Below, piece by piece: positions 34,294 through 42,216 of a DNA stretch of 64,000 bases. The notes beneath the pieces are model-generated. The model made no database searches, was not told the origin of the DNA, and saw only the letters and a program-made list of their open reading frames with translations. The first letter of the stretch is position 1; every line of letters starts with the position of its first letter. Where the stretch lies: positions 159,672 to 223,671 of the IMG/VR virus record IMGVR_UViG_3300008117_000011; one strand, given 5' to 3'. This stretch comes from a virus. The position numbers were made by a program, and so were the translations under genes.

Positions 34294-36414
34294 ATGAAAA
34301 AATTAATGATAATAACACCCCATTTGTCAACAGGGGGTCAACCACAATTCTTATTAAAAAAGATTGAATTATTAAAAGATACGTACGACTTATACTGTGT
34401 TGAATATAACTTTGTGTCTCCAGATTTTGTTGTACAAAGAAATAAAATAAAAAATTTATTAATACTTAATTTTATCTCATTAGAAGAAAATGAATTGAGA
34501 TTGACAAATGTTATTAAGGATATAAATCCAGATATAATTTGGTTTGAGGAGTTACCAGAAACGTTTATAACAAACGAAGAATGTGAGTACATTTATAAAA
34601 AAGAAAGAAGTTGGCAAATAATTGAAACGACCCATTCCTCCCAAGATTTAAGTTTTAAAAAAAGATACGCTCCGGATAAATTTATTTTTGTATCCGATTT
34701 ATCAGTTAAACAATACGACAATTTAGGAATTGAATCTTCAGTAATTCAATACCCAGTAAACAAGAAAACAAAAAATACTGACAACTTTAAAAGTAAGTTA
34801 TCATTTGATAATGAGTATAAACATATTGTAATTGTTGGGTTATTTACCCAGGGTAAAAATCAATCGTATGCTTTTGATATTGCAAGAAAATTAGAAAAAG
34901 AAAAAGTATTATTTCACTTTGTTGGTAATACTGCAATCAATTTTAAAGACTACTGGGAACCACTACTTTTAAATAAACCTAAAAATTGTATACTACACGG
35001 AGAAAAAGAAAATATTGATGATTATTTACAAGCTTCTGATTTATTTTTATTTCCCTCAAAATTTGAATTAAATCCTTTGGTTGTTAAAGAAGCTCTTTGT
35101 TATGATGAGTTACCTATTGTTATGTTTAATTTAGAATCATATTGTGGTCAGTATGATAATGAACCTAACATTAGTTTTATGAAAAATGACATTAATATTG
35201 ATTCAAAACTAATTAAAGAATTACTTTTTGGTAAAACCAAGACCTATCAAGATATTGAGGGTTGGTTTTCATATGAAGAACTATACAATAAATTTGTAAA
35301 CGAATGTTCTGATGGAAGTACAATTGTTGAAATTGGTAGTTGGTTTGGTAAATCAACAAAATACATTTCAGATAAAATAAAAGAAACAAATAAAAATGTT
35401 AAGTTAATTTCTGTTGATACTTTTAAAGGGTCTCAAAATGAGCAACTCCATATAGATACTGTTGGTAATTTTGATAATGACATATATCAAATTTTCTATG
35501 AAAATTTAATTGGTAATAAAATAGAAGTAATAAAAGACTCTTCACATAACGCTTCTAAATTATTTAACAATGGGTCCATTGATTATCTAATGATTGATGG
35601 GGATCATAGTTATGAAGGTGTTAAAAATGATATTGAAGATTTTTTCTACAAAGTTAAACCGGGTGGTATTATTTCAGGTGATGATTATGTAGTCTTTGAT
35701 GGTGTAACAAAAGCTGTAAATGAGTATTTTAATGGGACTCAAAATATAACAACAAACGGATATAACTGGTATTATAAAATACCTAAAATTCAAGTAATTC
35801 ATATTTCAACATTACCTAAGCAAAAAAGGGCTATAAAATCAATTACAAATATAAAAGAGTTAAAGAGATACAACATTGATATTAAGTTTATTGAGAATTA
35901 TGTATATGATGGTGAAGTTGATGTATCAACCCACAGATATCCAGAAAGTCAAAATATAAATAAGGGTCACTATGGTTGTTATTTAGCACACAAAGAGGCA
36001 ATACATTCAATTGATAATGACTATGACTATACAATTATAATGGAGGAGGACGCTTACATTTTTGAGAATCTTAATGATTTTGTTGATATAGTTCATAAAG
36101 CCATTTTTAATTGTATTAAAGATGAAATATACTTTGTATCATTTGGTGGATTAATTTTAGATTACGCACTAAACGAATATGATAATTTATTTAATGAGTG
36201 TTGGCATCAAACTATGGCTCATTGTTATATGATACCAAACAAGTATAAACAATGGTACGTTGATAAATTTGAGACTAGCCCTTGGGATTCGGCAGATCTT
36301 TGGTTTAACCATATTTTTTGTCACGATAGAAAATTAAGATTAATAACCAAAAAATTCTATAGTAAACAACTAGATGGTACCTCACTTATTGATAATGTAA
36401 AAAAAGAATATTGA
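34294..36414 (+). CDS. Triple fusion: GT4 glycosyltransferase, methyltransferase, GT25
   Basis: From the ATG at 34294 (a TTG at 34282 is a weaker start) 706 residues follow. Residues 1-320 form a GT-B, GT4-like enzyme (MIITPHLSTGGQPQFL; IVIVGLFTQGKNQ; LFLFPSKFELNPLVVKEAL). Residues about 335-500 form a class I SAM methyltransferase (IVEIGSWFGKSTKYI; YLMIDGDHSYEGVKND; KPGGIISGDDY). Residues about 505-706 are GT25-like (VIHISTLPKQKRAI; HYGCYLAHKEAI; IIMEEDAYIFE), a family of LPS galactosyl- or related transferases. One polypeptide could extend and methylate a glycan. The next gene begins two bases after its stop. Confidence 0.88.
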   Translation: MKKLMIITPHLSTGGQPQFLLKKIELLKDTYDLYCVEYNFVSPDFVVQRNKIKNLLILNFISLEENELRLTNVIKDINPDIIWFEELPETFITNEECEYIYKKERSWQIIETTHSSQDLSFKKRYAPDKFIFVSDLSVKQYDNLGIESSVIQYPVNKKTKNTDNFKSKLSFDNEYKHIVIVGLFTQGKNQSYAFDIARKLEKEKVLFHFVGNTAINFKDYWEPLLLNKPKNCILHGEKENIDDYLQASDLFLFPSKFELNPLVVKEALCYDELPIVMFNLESYCGQYDNEPNISFMKNDINIDSKLIKELLFGKTKTYQDIEGWFSYEELYNKFVNECSDGSTIVEIGSWFGKSTKYISDKIKETNKNVKLISVDTFKGSQNEQLHIDTVGNFDNDIYQIFYENLIGNKIEVIKDSSHNASKLFNNGSIDYLMIDGDHSYEGVKNDIEDFFYKVKPGGIISGDDYVVFDGVTKAVNEYFNGTQNITTNGYNWYYKIPKIQVIHISTLPKQKRAIKSITNIKELKRYNIDIKFIENYVYDGEVDVSTHRYPESQNINKGHYGCYLAHKEAIHSIDNDYDYTIIMEEDAYIFENLNDFVDIVHKAIFNCIKDEIYFVSFGGLILDYALNEYDNLFNECWHQTMAHCYMIPNKYKQWYVDKFETSPWDSADLWFNHIFCHDRKLRLITKKFYSKQLDGTSLIDNVKKEY

Positions 36415-36415
36415 T

Positions 36416-38233
36416 ATGAATTCACAAATATTTAAAGAAACAATCATTTCGGAAATAGAAAAAACAAATTTAACAAATAATAAAATTGGTGATATTTTAA
36501 AATTTATTTACACACAAATAAATGGTGCCTTTTTAGAAATAAAAGGTAATGTTGATAAAAATTTTAATGTTAGTTTTGAGGATGACCAGGGAAATATAGT
36601 TTATCAAACTGAATTAAAAACTGATATGTGGTCAAGACTAAATGCTAAGTATTTTAAAAATTATACAATAAAAATACAAAATGATGATTACTATAATGAA
36701 ATAAAAACCGATTTAAAAGATAAAAGAATTTATATAACTCTTGAGTCTAAATCATTAGGTGATACTTTGGCCTGGGTTCCTTATGTTGATGAATTTAGAA
36801 AAAAACATAGTTGTGATATAGTCCTATCAACATTTATGAATGATTTATTTAAGGAGCAATATCCGGAGATAGAATTTGTAGAACCAGGTACTTCTGTAGA
36901 TAATATATTTGGTATGTTTAATATCGGATGGTTTTATAATCAAAATGACGAAATTGATTACAGTAGACACCCAAATAATTTTAGAACTCAACCATTACAA
37001 AAAACGGCTTCAGATATTTTAGGTCTTGACTATGAAGAAATAAGACCAAAATTAAAACTAAAAGAAAATGTTAAAAAAGAAAAAAAAGTAGGTATTGCAA
37101 TACACGGAACCGCCCAAAGTAAGTATTGGAATAACCCAACTGGTTGGCAAGAGGTTGTTGATTATCTAATTAAACTTGGATATGAAGTTGTTTTATATTC
37201 TGTTGAGCCGGATGGTTATATGGGTAATTTTCATCCTACTGGAATTAAAAATTTCCCAAGAAGTCCATTACAAGAAGTAATTTACGATTTGCAAAGTTGT
37301 GAATTTTTTATTGGTATTGGATCTGGTCTTTCTTGGTTAGCCTGGAGTGTTGGTTTACCAACTATTTTAATATCCGGCTTTAGTGAGGAGTACACCGAAA
37401 CAAAATCAAATACTTATCGTGTTATAAATAATAATGTGTGTACCGGGTGTTTTAATTCCCATAGATTAAATCCTAGTGACTGGAATTGGTGTCCTATTCA
37501 TAAAAACACTGAAAGACAATTTGAATGTAGTAAATCAATAAATTCTAAATTAGTTATTAGTAAAATAAAACAAATTGGTTTTAACTGGGGTTTTTTTGAT
37601 TCAGACCAAAACTTTAAAAAACTAGTTGAGGAAGAATTATTTGTTAATAATATATATGAAAAGTATTTTAATATAAAAGATGGGGATATCGTAATGGATA
37701 TTGGTGCTAGTGTTGGTCCTTTTGTAAAATCATTATGTGATAGAAAATTAAAAAAGGTTTACGCTATTGAACCTAGTAAAACGGAGTTTAATATATTAGA
37801 AGAAAATATTAGTAATAAAAATGTTGTTTTAGTAAATAAAGCAATTGGTAATACAAATCAAACAAATTGTCAACTTGATGAAGTATATGGAGATGATAAG
37901 AGTGTTGACTATATTACTTTTGATAAATTATTAGAAGATTATAAAATTGATAAGATAGATTTTTTAAAATTAGATTGTGAAGGTGGTGAGTATGATATAT
38001 TCACAAATGAAAATTTAAAATTTTTAAAACAAATACCAAAAATAGTTGGTGAGTGGCATTTAAATGACCCAACAAAAAAAGAAAAATTTTTTAAATTTAA
38101 AAATGAAATTTTGTCAAACTTTTCTAAATTTACAATAAATTCAGTTGATGGTTACGATATAACACAAAGACTAAACGATCAAAATTTTATAGAGTATTAT
38201 AGTGAGATTTTAATCTACATTGAAAATAATTAA
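36416..38233 (+). CDS. TibC/Aah-like O-heptosyltransferase fused to FkbM methyltransferase
   Basis: The N-terminal 400 residues look like bacterial autotransporter heptosyltransferases (BAHT; TibC/Aah): ITLESKSLGDTLAWVPYVDEF, VGIAIHGTAQSKYWNNP, FFIGIGSGLSWLAWSVGLPTILISGF, then a four-cysteine cluster (about residues 341, 344, 359 and 371, in CTGCF, NWCPIH and FECSKSI) that binds iron in TibC. This family transfers heptose to Ser of repetitive beta proteins. The C-terminal 180 residues are an FkbM-type methyltransferase (VMDIGASVGPFVKSLC; YAIEPSKTEFNILEENI; FLKLDCEGGEYDIF). A GT that O-glycosylates proteins beside so many fibre genes suggests virion glycosylation. The stop overlaps the next convergent stop by 4 bp. 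Confidence 0.88.
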   Translation: MNSQIFKETIISEIEKTNLTNNKIGDILKFIYTQINGAFLEIKGNVDKNFNVSFEDDQGNIVYQTELKTDMWSRLNAKYFKNYTIKIQNDDYYNEIKTDLKDKRIYITLESKSLGDTLAWVPYVDEFRKKHSCDIVLSTFMNDLFKEQYPEIEFVEPGTSVDNIFGMFNIGWFYNQNDEIDYSRHPNNFRTQPLQKTASDILGLDYEEIRPKLKLKENVKKEKKVGIAIHGTAQSKYWNNPTGWQEVVDYLIKLGYEVVLYSVEPDGYMGNFHPTGIKNFPRSPLQEVIYDLQSCEFFIGIGSGLSWLAWSVGLPTILISGFSEEYTETKSNTYRVINNNVCTGCFNSHRLNPSDWNWCPIHKNTERQFECSKSINSKLVISKIKQIGFNWGFFDSDQNFKKLVEEELFVNNIYEKYFNIKDGDIVMDIGASVGPFVKSLCDRKLKKVYAIEPSKTEFNILEENISNKNVVLVNKAIGNTNQTNCQLDEVYGDDKSVDYITFDKLLEDYKIDKIDFLKLDCEGGEYDIFTNENLKFLKQIPKIVGEWHLNDPTKKEKFFKFKNEILSNFSKFTINSVDGYDITQRLNDQNFIEYYSEILIYIENN

Positions 38234-38490
38234 ATTACGTTTAGTAATTCTTTCACTTTATTATTAACATCATCATCAGTCCAATTGCCAATGTTGATAT
38301 AATCTTGACCCTCCCATAAAGTTAAAATCCGACTAAGACCTGTTGTACTAAAAAAGGATATCCTAGCTACAACCTTTTCTCCATCATCACTAACAGTGTC
38401 AATACTGATTTTATCGGTTAATAATGTTGTCTCTTCTCTTGTAATAACAATCACCGATTGTTCACTACTTAATTGTATTTCTCTTCCCAT
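38230..38490 (-). CDS. Small hypothetical protein downstream of the GTSG fibre
   Basis: An 86-aa acidic protein with alternating strand pattern (EIQLSSEQSVIVITREETTLLT, then EKVVARISFFSTTGLSRILTLW, then GQDYINIGNWTDDDVNNKVKELL). No family recognised. It follows the fibre C-terminal frame by 11 bp on the same strand and could be a fibre-tip cap or chaperone, as such genes often follow fibres; that is inference. Its stop shares TTAA with the convergent heptosyltransferase gene. Confidence 0.65.
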   Translation of the reverse strand: MGREIQLSSEQSVIVITREETTLLTDKISIDTVSDDGEKVVARISFFSTTGLSRILTLWEGQDYINIGNWTDDDVNNKVKELLNVI

Positions 38491-38501
38491 AATTTAATTT
38501 T

Positions 38502-41402
38502 TTATCCTACCCAAGTTAACTTAACATAACTGTTCCACCAGAACGTAGTTGGTGCTGCATTTGTAGTATTTTGAGCACCCTGAACGCTTACAGTTACCGT
38601 TGTTACCGGCGCTAGAGTACCTTTTATTGTATAAATACCAGCTCCAGCTGTATTTGTTGCAAATTCTGAACCAGCAAATATAGTTCCTCCGGCGGCAATT
38701 TGATTATTTTCGTATAAACCATTACCAACACTATAATTACTTCCTAGGTCAATTCTACCCCAGGTTCCAGAAACTGTTAGTAATCTTAATCTTGCACCAC
38801 CAGCACCAGCTGTTACCCTACCATATAGTTCAATTTCATATATTGACCCAGCGTTAAGAACAAACGTCATACTAGGTAAATCAACAAATGTGTTATTAGT
38901 GAACGCTAAATCATTAGTTTGTCTAATAAAATCACCATAAAAAACTTTATGTCTAGCATCACTATTTGTTGTATATAGTTGATTACTATTATATTCTATC
39001 GTACCAGCCTCTGGTGTTGTATTTAATGTACCATTAGTAAATTTAAGAGGTGCAGTTCCAGCGGTTGCAGCTCCAGCTCCTAAATGTAGTTTTGCTGTTG
39101 GTGTTCCTTGTGTAATCCCAATAGCATTGGCGGACGCGTCTAAAAAAAACATATTTGTTTGCGTGTCTGACTCAATTCTAAAATCTGAATTAGCATCCCC
39201 CACTTCATTAAATATACTACTACCCTGAGTTGATCTGTATGCAATATTAGTGGTTCCAATAGAGGCTATCGCTTCAAATGCGATATTAGTTGCAGTCCCA
39301 TTAACAGAAGAATCAACCCCAATTGATGTACCACCAACAGAATCTGCGGAAGCTCTAAGACCAAATGTTTGCCCATTGGATGCATTTGATCTTCCGACCA
39401 GTAATCCACTTGATGGTCCTCCCGCCGCAGCAACACTTGATTGGTTAACAATACTATAAGGGTTTGCAAACGTTGTTGTTAAAAGCGAAGCGTTCCCTAT
39501 AAGATCAAGATTAAATGATGGTGTTGTATTTATACCTAGTTGCGTCCCATTAAATATTAAATTTGCTTCGCCTTGTAGTGTATTTGCCGTTCCGGTTGCT
39601 GTTACTACATAGTCATTTACGTTATTGTTTATAATAACACTAGCACCAGATGTCCCAGAAGAACCCCCACTACCTGCAGTACCAGAAGTACCATTAACTC
39701 CAGATGTTCCAGAAGTACCATTAACTCCAGATGTTCCAGAGGATCCACCACTCCCACTAGTACCTCTAGTGCCACTTGTCCCAGAAGAACCTCCACTACC
39801 CGCAGTACCACTCGTTCCATTTATTCCAGAAGTTCCAGAAGTTCCATTAACGCCAGAAGTCCCACTCGTTCCATTTATTCCACTAGTTCCACCACTACCC
39901 GCGGTACCTGATGTACCGTTAATACCAGAGGTTCCACCACTACCAGAAGTCCCTCTAGTACCACTTGTACCACCACTACCTGCGGTACCACTCGTTCCAT
40001 TTATTCCAGAAGTTCCACTCGTTCCATTTATCCCACTAGTACCAGAAGTTCCTGAAGAACCTCCGCTACCTGCAGTACCACTCGTTCCATTTATTCCAGA
40101 AGTTCCATTTATTCCACTTGTACCTCCACTACCAGAAGTACCATTTATTCCACTTGATCCTCCACTGCCAGAAGTTCCAGAGGTACCATTTATACCGGAA
40201 GTACCACTCGTTCCGTTAATACCAGAAGTCCCAGAAGTTCCACTCGTTCCGTTAATACCAGAAGTCCCAGAAGTTCCACCACTACCAGAAGTCCCTCTAG
40301 TACCACTCGTACCACTTGTTCCGTTAACACCAGAAGTTCCATTTGTTCCATTAATGCCAGATGTCCCTGAAGTTCCATTAATACCAGATGTCCCTGAAGA
40401 ACCACCACTACCAGAAGTCCCAGAAGTTCCAGAAGACCCCCCACTACCAGCAGTACCACTCGTTCCATTTATTCCCCCACTACCAGCAGTACCACTCGTT
40501 CCGTTTATTCCAGACGTGCCAGAAGTTCCTGAAGAACCTCCGCTACCGGATGTTCCATTAGTCCCATTTATTCCACTAGTTCCTGAAGTACCCCCACTAC
40601 CAGAAGTTCCACTTGTACCACCACTGCCCGCTGTACCTGATGTGCCATTAATACCAGAAGTTCCTCCGCTACCTGCAGTCCCACTCGTTCCGTTTATTCC
40701 AGACGTGCCAGAAGTTCCTGAAGTTCCTGAAGAACCTCCGCTACCGGATGTTCCATTAGTCCCAGAAGAACCACTTGTTCCGGATGTCCCATCAATTCCA
40801 CTAGTACCAGAAGTTCCGTTAACACCAGAAGTACCACTAGTCCCATCAATTCCACTAGTACCAGAAGTTCCGTTAACACCAGAAGTACCATTGGTTCCGG
40901 AAGACCCTCCACTACCGCTTGTCCCATTAGTTCCAGAAGATCCGCTAGTTCCATCAACACCACTAGTACCAGAGGTTCCATCAACACCACTAGTACCAGA
41001 GGTTCCATCAACACCACTAGTACCAGAAGTTCCGTCAACACCACTAGTACCAGAAGTTCCATTTGTTCCAGAAGTTCCATTAACACCACTAGTTCCAGAA
41101 GTTCCATTAACACCACTAGTTCCAGAAGTTCCATTAACACCACTAGTTCCAGAAGTTCCATCTACCCCACTAGTACCTGATGTACCGTCAATTCCACTGG
41201 TACCAGAAGTTCCGTTAGTACCTGATGTACCGCTAATACCATTGGTACCAGACGTTCCATCAATTCCAGAGGTTCCATTTATACCGCTTGTACCAGAAGA
41301 GCCATCTACGCCACTTGTTCCAGAAGTTCCATCTACCCCACTAGTACCGGAAGTTCCATCTACCCCACTAGTACCGGAAGTTCCATTTGTTCCAGAAGTA
41401 CC
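38502..41402 (-). CDS. Tail fibre: GTSG collagen-like shaft and C-terminal head (no own start)
   Basis: This open frame of 967 codons has no ATG, and its only usable in-frame start (GTG 39203) lies far inside. It continues the 169-aa upstream frame after a shift at a run of four C (41401-41404). About 580 residues are a Gly-Thr-Ser-Gly based shaft (GTSGTSGVDG, GTSGINGTSG, with G-S-G-G interruptions). Then come SVIINNNVNDYVVTATG, a region of GINTTPSFNLDLIGNAS type strands, TTNIAYRSTQGSS, and a head domain ending TFWWNSYVKLTWVG with jelly-roll-like repeats (FVLNAGSIYEIELYGRVT). It probably makes a trimeric collagen-like fibre. Total with the N-terminus would be about 1120 residues. Confidence 0.7.
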   Translation of the reverse strand, partial: GTSGTNGTSGTSGVDGTSGTSGVDGTSGTSGVDGSSGTSGINGTSGIDGTSGTNGISGTSGTNGTSGTSGIDGTSGTSGVDGTSGTSGVNGTSGTSGVNGTSGTSGVNGTSGTNGTSGTSGVDGTSGTSGVDGTSGTSGVDGTSGTSGVDGTSGSSGTNGTSGSGGSSGTNGTSGVNGTSGTSGIDGTSGTSGVNGTSGTSGIDGTSGTSGSSGTNGTSGSGGSSGTSGTSGTSGINGTSGTAGSGGTSGINGTSGTAGSGGTSGTSGSGGTSGTSGINGTNGTSGSGGSSGTSGTSGINGTSGTAGSGGINGTSGTAGSGGSSGTSGTSGSGGSSGTSGINGTSGTSGINGTNGTSGVNGTSGTSGTRGTSGSGGTSGTSGINGTSGTSGTSGINGTSGTSGINGTSGTSGSGGSSGINGTSGSGGTSGINGTSGINGTSGTAGSGGSSGTSGTSGINGTSGTSGINGTSGTAGSGGTSGTRGTSGSGGTSGINGTSGTAGSGGTSGINGTSGTSGVNGTSGTSGINGTSGTAGSGGSSGTSGTRGTSGSGGSSGTSGVNGTSGTSGVNGTSGTAGSGGSSGTSGASVIINNNVNDYVVTATGTANTLQGEANLIFNGTQLGINTTPSFNLDLIGNASLLTTTFANPYSIVNQSSVAAAGGPSSGLLVGRSNASNGQTFGLRASADSVGGTSIGVDSSVNGTATNIAFEAIASIGTTNIAYRSTQGSSIFNEVGDANSDFRIESDTQTNMFFLDASANAIGITQGTPTAKLHLGAGAATAGTAPLKFTNGTLNTTPEAGTIEYNSNQLYTTNSDARHKVFYGDFIRQTNDLAFTNNTFVDLPSMTFVLNAGSIYEIELYGRVTAGAGGARLRLLTVSGTWGRIDLGSNYSVGNGLYENNQIAAGGTIFAGSEFATNTAGAGIYTIKGTLAPVTTVTVSVQGAQNTTNAAPTTFWWNSYVKLTWVG

Positions 41403-41710
41403 CCAGAGGTTCCACTTGTACCAGAAGTACCATCAATACCACTAGTACCAGAAGTTCCATCAATACCACTAGTACCGGATGTTCCGTCAATACCACTAGT
41501 ACCATCAATTCCAGAGGTCCCAGAGGTTCCGTCAATCCCTGATGTACCAGAAGTGCCGTCTATACCAGAGGTTCCGTCTACCCCACTAGTGCCAGATGTA
41601 CCATCAATACCTGATGTTCCAGAAGTACCATCAACACCAGAAGTACCAGAAGTTCCGTCTATACCAGAGGTCCCAGAGGTGCCTGCGGTTCCAGAAGTTC
41701 CACTTGAACC
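39640..41710. repeat. Low-complexity GTSG-encoding tandem repeats
   Basis: Imperfect repeats of 9-18 bp encode Gly-Thr-Ser-Gly-(Ile/Val)-(Asp/Asn)-Gly units on the minus strand. They make large open frames in all three frames on both strands, which is an artefact of the periodic codons. The array spans about 2 kb and is a likely site of slippage and recombination. Confidence 0.9.
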
Positions 41711-41869
41711 AAAAGTTGTTGATATATAGTTTGCAACTTGATCTATTGTTGCCTTATATGAAGAACCCCCTGAATATTGTATTGTATCACCGGTATTTAC
41801 GATGTGAATTAATGTATCACCAGTTATATATGGGGCAATTGTTCTATCTGTTAATCTTTGTTGTGACAT
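41360..41869 (-). CDS. N-terminal fragment of the GTSG tail fibre
   Basis: The frame starts with ATG at 41869 and gives a compact attachment domain (RLTDRTIAPYITGDTLIHIVNTGDTIQYSGG, then YKATIDQVANYIS), followed by about 85 residues of GTSG repeats. It then runs out of frame at the C run 41401-41404: SGTSGTSGV is followed by out-of-register LLEQMELPVLVG and a stop at 41360. The register of the repeats continues in another frame, so this is the head end of the 38502-41402 frame and not a separate gene. The attachment domain is typical of fibre genes in related uncultured phages. Confidence 0.8.
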   Translation of the reverse strand: MSQQRLTDRTIAPYITGDTLIHIVNTGDTIQYSGGSSYKATIDQVANYISTTFGSSGTSGTAGTSGTSGIDGTSGTSGVDGTSGTSGIDGTSGTSGVDGTSGIDGTSGTSGIDGTSGTSGIDGTSGIDGTSGTSGIDGTSGTSGIDGTSGTSGTSGVLLEQMELPVLVG

Positions 41870-41876
41870 ATCACAT

Positions 41877-41883
41877 ATAAATA
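41877..41883 (-). promoter_or_regulatory. TATTTAT element upstream of the GTSG fibre
   Basis: Minus-strand GATATTTATATGTGATATG lies 7 nt before the ATG at 41869, immediately after the stop of the 101-aa gene at 41885; the two genes may therefore have separate transcripts. Confidence 0.45.
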
Positions 41884-41884
41884 T

Positions 41885-42190
41885 CTAGGCTTCAAAAATA
41901 AATGTTGGACCGTCCATAAATATGAAAATCATTTCATCCTCAAATATTTTAACAGTATTAATATCTGTAGAACATTCTAGATAAATAAATTTCTCACATC
42001 CATTTGAATCAATTATTTTAACTAATAGCTGGTCAACATTATCAAGTGGTGGTGGGACATTAAAGATTTGAATTGGCGTTATTGTTGTTGACGCACTAAC
42101 GGAAAAACAATATGTGTTTGTGATATCACAAACATATACATCATATGTTGGTGTTCCGGTAATTGCTGTAATTTGAATTTGCCTTGCCAC
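41885..42190 (-). CDS. Small conserved structural protein
   Basis: The 101-aa protein (GTG start) reads ARQIQITAITGTPTYDVYVCDITNTYCFSVS, then NVDQLLVKIIDSNGCEKFIYLE. I associate this 'YDVYVCD ... C-F ... VKIID--GCE' pattern with small proteins beside fibres and Thr/Pro proteins in similar phages, but know no function. Four cysteines, all in a beta-rich context, could form disulphides. It is clustered between two fibre genes on the same strand, 14 bp before the GTSG fibre start and downstream of the 985-aa fibre; probably a virion surface or fibre-associated protein. Confidence 0.65.
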   Translation of the reverse strand: MARQIQITAITGTPTYDVYVCDITNTYCFSVSASTTITPIQIFNVPPPLDNVDQLLVKIIDSNGCEKFIYLECSTDINTVKIFEDEMIFIFMDGPTFIFEA

Positions 42191-42216
42191 TAAACTTTAT
42201 TAAAATACTAATTTAA

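Noticed and set aside
40190-41161. Two minus-strand Leu/Glu/Val-rich frames inside the fibre repeat
   Set aside because: Alternative reading frames of the same GTSG repeat; they lack a fitting start context and end inside the array.
39625-41445. 606-residue plus-strand frame rich in Val-Pro-Glu
   Set aside because: It is the antisense shadow of the GTSG repeat; periodic codons leave all frames open. No sensible domain, and neighbours fit the minus-strand fibre.
39640-41710. Repeats that could be taken for a CRISPR array
   Set aside because: Units are 9-18 bp and coding in one frame, with no spacers of constant length and no cas genes.
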